Assembly: GCA_963747535.1 (NCBI GenBank)
Contig: CAVVFX010000002.1
Span: 1,178,001-1,242,000, forward strand
Direction of reading: 5' to 3'
DNA: 64,000 bases
From: CAVVFX01 sp963747535
Lineage (GTDB): Bacteria; Acidobacteriota; Terriglobia; Bryobacterales; Bryobacteraceae
How positions within the stretch are numbered: the first letter of the stretch is position 1; the number at the start of each line of letters is the position of its first letter. A program made the translations under genes and the position numbers. Of this stretch, positions 59,497 through 64,000 are shown piece by piece. The notes under the pieces were generated by a model, which ran no database searches, had not been told where the DNA came from, and saw only the letters and a list, made by a program, of their open reading frames with translations.

Positions 59497-60735
59497 CTAC
59501 GTGCGCTTCGGCCACACGACGCCTTGATCTTTTTTCAAAACTGGCGCGAGGCCCTTGTATTGAAACTTCTGGACGCGCTGCCCGCGGTAGGTTTCCGTCG
59601 TAAAGACGTTGCCCTTGGAATCGGTGGCAATGCTATGCACGGCGTAGAATTCACCTGGCTGCCGTCCCCCATCGCCGAAGCTCGTCAGGATTTCCAGCGT
59701 AGCGCGCTCGATGACATGGATCTTCATGTTCGAGCCGTCGGCCACATAGAGATATTTCTGCTGCGGGTCTTTCGATAAGGAAATATCGAAAACGGACCCG
59801 TCACCAAGCGTGTTCTTCGCGATGAACACTTCGTTCACAAAGGTACCGTTCTTCTTAAACACCTGGATGCGGTCATTGGTGCGATCGCAGACGTATAGAA
59901 GGCCGTCGTTCGCCAGCTCGACACAGTGAACCGGATTACGAAACTGCTGAGCGGGCGGATCACTCGGTTTGTAGGGGCCGAGCTGGGTGTCGTCGGGTTT
60001 ATGTCCATAGGCGCCCCAATGGCGCTTATACTTGCCGGTGTCGGCGTCGAACACGATTACGCGACGGTTTCCGTAGCCATCGGCGACGTAGAGCTCATTG
60101 GTCTTCGGGTCGACAATCGCTTTGGCCGGCAGTCTCAGGTTGGCGATGTCGTTGCTGCCTTTACTCTGTCCAGGCTTGCCGATCTGCATGAGGAACTTGC
60201 CCTCCTGCGTGAACTTGAGGAGCATGCTGTCATGCGTATAGCCGCCCGCGCCCATCTTGCTTTCGTCTGTTGGCATCGCGGCAGGCTGCGTGCCCCGGCC
60301 GTTTCCTCCAATCCACACATTCCCCTTGTAGTCGACTGTGATTCCGTGGTTCGAGGCCGGCCAATCGTAGCCCTGGCCGGGACCGCCCCAATGCCCGATC
60401 AGATCGCCTGCTTCATCAAATTCCAGAACAGGTGGAGCCGGGGCGCAGCATTCCGAGGCGGGCGGATTCGCGGCCAGGTTCATTTCCTTGGCTTCGAGCG
60501 AACCCTGGCGATGAATGATCCAGATATGATCATTCGAATCCACCGACACTCCGATCACGCTACCGACGACCCAATGATTTGGCAAAGGCTTTGGCCACAT
60601 CGGATCAACTTCAAATCGTGGCGCCTGGACTCCGGACGCCTCCACGACGGCTCTATCATGAAGTACGGTAGATCCGATCCCGAGCGCGATGAGGAGCGCC
60701 GCCAAGGCCACACCGATATAGTGAGTAGGCTTCAT
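59497..60735 (-). CDS. Exported NHL-repeat beta-propeller protein
   Basis: A 412-residue protein. Residues 7-25 are an uncleaved or signal-anchor hydrophobic segment. The rest shows NHL-like blades: VIGVSVDSNDHIWIIHR, HGITVDYKGNVWIGGNG, AIVDPKTNELYVADGYGNRR and VIVFDADTGKYKRHWG, HCVELANDGLLYVCDRTNDRI and QVFKKNGTFVNEV, FDISLSKDPQQKYLYVADG, HSIATDSKGNVFTTETYRGQRVQKF. This spacing suggests a six-bladed propeller. Such proteins are often annotated as peptidylglycine amidating-like but lack the copper-monooxygenase part; ligand or enzymatic role is unknown. It diverges from the HupE-type gene, with 47 bases between the starts. Confidence 0.86.
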   Translation of the reverse strand: MKPTHYIGVALAALLIALGIGSTVLHDRAVVEASGVQAPRFEVDPMWPKPLPNHWVVGSVIGVSVDSNDHIWIIHRQGSLEAKEMNLAANPPASECCAPAPPVLEFDEAGDLIGHWGGPGQGYDWPASNHGITVDYKGNVWIGGNGRGTQPAAMPTDESKMGAGGYTHDSMLLKFTQEGKFLMQIGKPGQSKGSNDIANLRLPAKAIVDPKTNELYVADGYGNRRVIVFDADTGKYKRHWGAYGHKPDDTQLGPYKPSDPPAQQFRNPVHCVELANDGLLYVCDRTNDRIQVFKKNGTFVNEVFIAKNTLGDGSVFDISLSKDPQQKYLYVADGSNMKIHVIERATLEILTSFGDGGRQPGEFYAVHSIATDSKGNVFTTETYRGQRVQKFQYKGLAPVLKKDQGVVWPKRT

Positions 60736-60782
60736 ACTTTTTTCTTTTCCCTTTCGGGTGTAGGCTATGATACACGATCTGA

Positions 60783-62138
60783 TTGAAAGGGAACAAGGCC
60801 TTGTTTTTGATCGTGCTTTTTATTGCGTTCTCGCAAAGTGCCGTTGCCCACGACATCCCCGCGGACACGGCCGTGCAGTTATTTGTCAAACCGGCCGGGG
60901 AGAGGCTGATTCTGTTGGTTCGCGTACCTCTCAAAGTCATGCGCGACCTGGATTTTCCGGAGGGTGAACAGGGTTATCTGGATCTGGTAAGACTCGCCCC
61001 ACTCCTCCCGGACGCGGCGAGGTTGTGGCTCTCCGACTTCATCGAGATCGACGAAGGCGACACGCCCCTGCCCGAGCCCAGCATTGCGGCGACTCAAGTG
61101 TCTCTGCCATCCGACCAATCCTTCACCGATTACGATGCAGCCCTGGCTCACGTCACCGGGCCGAAACTCGCGAACGGTGCAAACGTTGTCTGGACCCAGG
61201 TGATGTTGGATGTGCTGTTTGACTACAAGATCCACTCGGATCGATCCAGCTTTTCGCTTCACCCGCGGCTGGAGCGATTGGCGTCTAGGGTGATCACTGT
61301 GGTCCGGTTTCTGCCGCCCGGCGGCGCAGTTCGCGCTTACGAATTCCTGGGCGATCCCGGACTTGTCCGCCTCGATCCCAGGTGGTATCAGGCCGCCGGG
61401 CGGTTTATCGAATTGGGATTCTTTCACATCCTGGACGGGACCGACCACCTGCTGTTTCTGCTTTGTCTGGTGATCCCGTTCCGGCGCTTCCGCGCCTTGA
61501 TTCCGGTGGTGACCGCCTTCACCGTGGCGCACTCGATTACGTTGATTGCGTCGGCCTATAACCTCGCGCCGGATGCATTGTGGTTTCCGCCCCTCATCGA
61601 GACGCTGATCGCGATGTCCATCGTCTACATGGCGCTCGAGAACATCGTTGGCGGCACGACGGTGCACCGCCGATGGATGATCGCCTTTGGATTCGGTCTG
61701 GTGCATGGATTCGGTTTCTCGTTTGCGCTGCGGGAAACTTTGCAGTTCGCAGGGTCCCACCTGCTGACGTCTCTGCTCTCGTTCAACATCGGTGTCGAAC
61801 TCGGGCAACTCTCGGTGCTTCTACTGCTGATCCCTCTTCTTGAAGCCGTTTTCCGATTTGTGGTGGTCGAACGCATGGGAACGATTATCCTGTCGGCGCT
61901 GGTGGCCCACACTGGCTGGCATTGGATGATCGACCGCGCGGAAAATTTGCGCCGGTATCGATTCCAATGGCCGTCCCTCAACGCCGCCCTGCTTGCCGGC
62001 GCCATGCGCTGGCTGATGGTGATTGTCATTGTTTCGTTCCTCGGCTGGAGGGTGTTCGAGGCGTTGCGCCGCCTCTACACATTAGCGCCCCACCGGGTAC
62101 ACGACGTGGGCAGCGAAACGGAACCGGGCTCCAGTTAG
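60783..62138 (+). CDS. HupE/UreJ-type membrane protein with extracytoplasmic domain
   Basis: A 451-residue protein starting at TTG 60783 (no better start in frame), with a signal peptide (FLIVLFIAFSQSAVAH). Residues 25-205 are an extracytoplasmic domain. The rest has six or seven transmembrane helices with the HupE/UreJ_2 signature FFHILDGTDHLLFLLCLVI and the later HGFGFSFALRETLQF and AHTGWHWMIDR. Histidine and Asp residues in the helices resemble those of metal (nickel/cobalt) permeases of this superfamily. The domain before the helices is large for the family. No hydrogenase or urease genes are nearby, so the transported metal cannot be inferred from context. Confidence 0.83.
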   Translation: MKGNKALFLIVLFIAFSQSAVAHDIPADTAVQLFVKPAGERLILLVRVPLKVMRDLDFPEGEQGYLDLVRLAPLLPDAARLWLSDFIEIDEGDTPLPEPSIAATQVSLPSDQSFTDYDAALAHVTGPKLANGANVVWTQVMLDVLFDYKIHSDRSSFSLHPRLERLASRVITVVRFLPPGGAVRAYEFLGDPGLVRLDPRWYQAAGRFIELGFFHILDGTDHLLFLLCLVIPFRRFRALIPVVTAFTVAHSITLIASAYNLAPDALWFPPLIETLIAMSIVYMALENIVGGTTVHRRWMIAFGFGLVHGFGFSFALRETLQFAGSHLLTSLLSFNIGVELGQLSVLLLLIPLLEAVFRFVVVERMGTIILSALVAHTGWHWMIDRAENLRRYRFQWPSLNAALLAGAMRWLMVIVIVSFLGWRVFEALRRLYTLAPHRVHDVGSETEPGSS

Positions 62139-62186
62139 TTAGTCTGTCTGTAGCCAAAAATCCACGATGTCTTTAAAACTTGCGGA

Positions 62187-62386
62187 GGTCGGCCGGGGAT
62201 CACCGAGGAGATTCGCGTTCTGATCCGGCGCTTGGCGCACGAGAATCCGAGTGGGGCGCACCGAAGATCCATGGTGAGCTTTGGAACTCGGGTTGGTTGT
62301 CTCGGAGCGAAGGCGTGGGACGATATCTGCGGCCCATCGAGCACCGCGGCGAAGCTGGCAAAAAGTGGCTGTGCCAATGCCGGTAA
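62187..62386 (+). pseudogene. Remnant of an integrase-core (rve) transposase
   Basis: One frame reads GRPGITEEIRVLIRRLAHEN and, after a single-base loss near 62250, the next frame reads WGAPKIHGELW, then VGRYLRPIEHRGEAGKKWL. This is the helix-turn-helix-to-catalytic-core linker of integrase-type transposases ('ENPxWGAPRIHGELLKLG' in intact members, followed by 'TVGRYL'). Everything before the motif and the DDE core are missing, and both terminal inverted repeats are unseen. Only about 65 codons of a 330-codon gene remain. It is a fossil of an insertion event between HupE and the truncated glucoamylase. Confidence 0.6.
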
Positions 62387-62451
62387 GCAGAACGGCCGGC
62401 GATAGCCGCCCGGCGCCGGGATGGATGAGCGTGGAAGGTATCATGTCGCCG

Positions 62452-63180
62452 TTATCCGGCGGCGTTTGAGGCATCGTAAATACGATCTCCGCTGTCGTTT
62501 TCATCGGCCAGCCAGCCGCCGCGAAAGCCTGCTTGCCTAAGACCCTCCACGATGTAGGGGCATCGCCGCATAGTCGTCCAGATAAGCTCCGACTGAAAAT
62601 TTTCAAGCATCAGAAGAATCGGGCCTTGATTCAAGCCGAAGATCCACGGAGACACCCAGCCCTGCAGATTGGCGCTATTGTGCGGATAGGTTGGATTAAA
62701 ACTGGCATCGAACCCATACGGGCTGCGCCCTTTCAATGTGAGACGCTCGATGGCGTGGCGGACCGTTTTGATCACGATCTCAGGCGCGAACGGGAGAGAG
62801 GCCACTACCGCCCAGGGTGAAATAGTGCCGTCATCCGGACCAAATGGCGCCCCTCTCGCCTCATAGTCGTAGAAGACTCTTCGGACACCGTTCACATCGA
62901 GAACCGCGGGCCCCGGTCCGTCGCTCGCCGTCAGTCCCCAGCCATATTCGCTATAGTGGGCAAACCCCAGTGGATTCTCGATTCCATATTGCCTGTGAAT
63001 ATAGGTTGCCCGCCGGCTGTTCTCAAAATAGTCGAGCCCTTTCTCCCGGTTGAAGTCGTCGTGTATGCCGCGAAAGTCCACCCACAGATGAGACATCTGA
63101 TGAATGAATAGCGGTCCGGCGTACAGGTATTCGATATCGTAGACTTTCTTCCATTCAAAAGTTGAGGTCCACTCTTTGTG
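62452..63180 (-). pseudogene. Glucoamylase-like (GH144-type) protein, N-terminus lost
   Basis: The frame is open to 63291, but only about 230 residues (up to near 63180) match the Glycoamylase family: AGPLFIHQMSHLWVDFRGI, DYFENSRRATYIHRQYGIEN, FAHYSEYGWGLTASDGPGP, APFGPDDGTISPWAVVASLP, and PWIFGLNQGPILLMLENFQS. Intact proteins of this type are roughly twice as long, and the whole N-terminal half is missing. Upstream of the match the frame runs out of phase into the neighbouring gene's coding region, so the apparent first 40 residues are not the true N-terminus. It would hydrolyse alpha- or beta-linked oligoglucosides. Truncation is likely due to the same event that brought in the integrase-like gene. 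Confidence 0.75.
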
Positions 63181-63214
63181 CCTCGTCGGGGGAATCTGTG
63201 GGTGACGGGGAGCG

Positions 63215-63631
63215 TTAGCGAGCCGTCGCGGTGAGGAACCGGCGGAATTTCCGGCAGGTGGAATCAAAGGATCTCTGATGAGCTTCGCCACCGTGGTAGA
63301 GGAGCGGGCCGCCGTCCTCGATCATTTTGGAAAGCTGCTGTTCGACCGGCCGCTTTCTCAGGGGCGGATCGTCGTTGAGGTCGCGAATGAACTCCCCGCC
63401 GAGTGCCCACATATTGTCGATGTGCTGCTGAATCGTCTTTGGCGACAGGTCTGAGGCTGCCAGGCATTCAAGGAACGGGCGAAAGCAAGCCACCAACTGT
63501 TCGCCCGGTGGCAGATCTTTTTCCAGCCCCATCCACGATCGTGGCCAGCCATTCAGATCACGGCAGTAATGTTCCAGGTCGTGACGTGGCGCAGAGGTGG
63601 CGCGGTTTATCTTGGTAGTTCTCGCCTTCAC
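63215..63631 (-). CDS. Small integrase SAM-like domain protein
   Basis: A 138-residue protein: after a basic N-terminus come DLPPGEQLVACFRPFLECLA, SDLSPKTIQQHIDNMWALGG and RSFDSTCRKFRRFLTATAR. The middle resembles the N-terminal (core-binding, SAM-like) domain of tyrosine recombinases, but no catalytic domain follows. I recall similar short proteins with this exact pattern in many genomes near insertion sequences; they may be accessory to a mobile element. The gene is intact from ATG 63631 to its stop at 63215, and diverges from the transposase start 14 bases away. Confidence 0.6.
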   Translation of the reverse strand: MKARTTKINRATSAPRHDLEHYCRDLNGWPRSWMGLEKDLPPGEQLVACFRPFLECLAASDLSPKTIQQHIDNMWALGGEFIRDLNDDPPLRKRPVEQQLSKMIEDGGPLLYHGGEAHQRSFDSTCRKFRRFLTATAR

Positions 63632-63645
63632 TTGTCTTCCATTTC

Positions 63646-64000
63646 ATGCTACAGCTCATCACGATTCTAAACCGCTGTCACCGCTTTCCGGGATTCGTTT
63701 ACCAGCGGGCCAGCTTCAGTGCCGATCGTAAGAGTATTGAGATTGCCGTGCGGCCTCGCAAAGGTTCGAGAGCGATTTGTTCGCGCTGCCATCAGTCGGC
63801 CGCCGGTTACGATCAACTCTCCGAAAGGCGTTTCGAGTTCATTCCTTTTTGGGGCTTTCTGGTTTTTCTGCTTTATTCCATGCGGCGCGTCGATTGCCGC
63901 CGCTGTGAGGCAGTCGTCGTCGAGGAAGTTCCGTGGGGCGACGGGAAGCGCACGTTGACCAGAGCGTACATGTTGTTTCTCGCCCGCTGGGCGCGCCGGC
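63646..64000 (+). CDS. ISL3-family transposase, cut by the window edge
   Basis: A frame open from ATG 63646 to the right edge (118 codons): LQLITILNRCHRFPGFVYQR, RPRKGSRAICSRCHQSAAGY, RRFEFIPFWGFLVFLLYSMR, RVDCRRCEAVVVEEVPWGDG. The CxxC...CxxC pair near residues 52-100 is the ISL3 zinc-finger domain. The catalytic DDE domain lies beyond the window. Start and reading frame agree with ISL3 proteins I know of. It marks an insertion sequence whose left end should lie near 63632-63645, although no terminal repeat can be confirmed without its other end. Confidence 0.8.
   Translation, partial: MLQLITILNRCHRFPGFVYQRASFSADRKSIEIAVRPRKGSRAICSRCHQSAAGYDQLSERRFEFIPFWGFLVFLLYSMRRVDCRRCEAVVVEEVPWGDGKRTLTRAYMLFLARWARR

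Noticed and set aside
62139..62606. 155-codon minus-strand frame over the transposase remnant
   Set aside because: It is the complement of the integrase-core fragment; the plus-strand motif WGAPKIHGELW is the real signal.

Overview
The window looks like chromosomal DNA from an Acidobacteriota, most likely of the Solibacter/Bryobacter type. This is an inference from gene content, not from a marker gene. The lineage hints are a VWFA-related secreted protein, a PadR regulator followed by a MacB-like acidobacterial permease, a TonB-type receptor with an N-terminal carboxypeptidase-regulatory domain, a CRTAC1 (FG-GAP/ASPIC) protein, a 'STGPRT' family protein, and dense interspersed hairpin repeats. 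No rRNA, tRNA or CRISPR array was recognised.

Left part (about 1-28.6 kb): c-type cytochromes (a six-heme protein cut by the window edge, a small monoheme protein and a tandem pair of class I cytochromes); a two-frameshift copy of glycogen debranching enzyme glgX; uppS-cdsA; a secreted aldose-epimerase-like protein with an orphan ABC ATPase; BON, DUF2911, FecR-like and VWA envelope proteins; a LOR/SDH protein coupled to queF and to two methyltransferases of mirrored coiled-coil architecture; DUF4159; a protein with eight zinc ribbons and two nuclease-like motifs, followed by a LysM/peptidoglycan-binding protein and a CYTH protein; an MGDG-synthase-like glycosyltransferase; PHP and PAP2 phosphatases; and a PadR gene with a truncated permease. 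Three families of palindromic repeat modules fill the gaps between these genes and in two cases provide the stop codon of a gene.

Middle (28.7-46 kb): a Tat-exported TIM-barrel-like protein; a histidine kinase/response regulator/CRTAC1/TlpA operon whose tlpA carries an in-frame amber codon; then a compact carbon cluster. In that cluster glgX, pgl, zwf, gnd and glgP are on the minus strand and pgm-malQ diverge from them. Together they cover glycogen or maltodextrin breakdown into glucose-6-phosphate and on through the NADPH-producing oxidative pentose phosphate steps. A sigma-54-like -24/-12 element lies in front of pgm.

Right part (46-64 kb): a minus-strand operon encoding an Omp85-type barrel, a secreted protein of unknown function, a nucleotide-transporter-like protein with a HEAT-repeat tail, a cyclic-nucleotide-binding protein, a soluble histidine kinase and a receiver protein. 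Then come a TonB-type receptor beside an inverted remnant of another one, a potassium channel with a variant filter, an NHL-repeat protein and a HupE/UreJ-type membrane protein. The right end is a mobile-DNA scar: a transposase remnant, a truncated glucoamylase-like gene, an integrase-like small protein and the start of an ISL3-type transposase. The hairpin repeats were not seen to the right of 28.6 kb.

The window carries nine damaged or truncated genes: glgX, a FitA/VapB-like antitoxin, an ABM-like monooxygenase, the permease, tlpA, a TonB-type receptor, a transposase, a glucoamylase and possibly the 78-residue ORF at 9.4 kb. The most unusual items are the eight-zinc-ribbon/dual-nuclease protein with its LysM partner, and the Omp85/HEAT-transporter/CNB/two-component operon.
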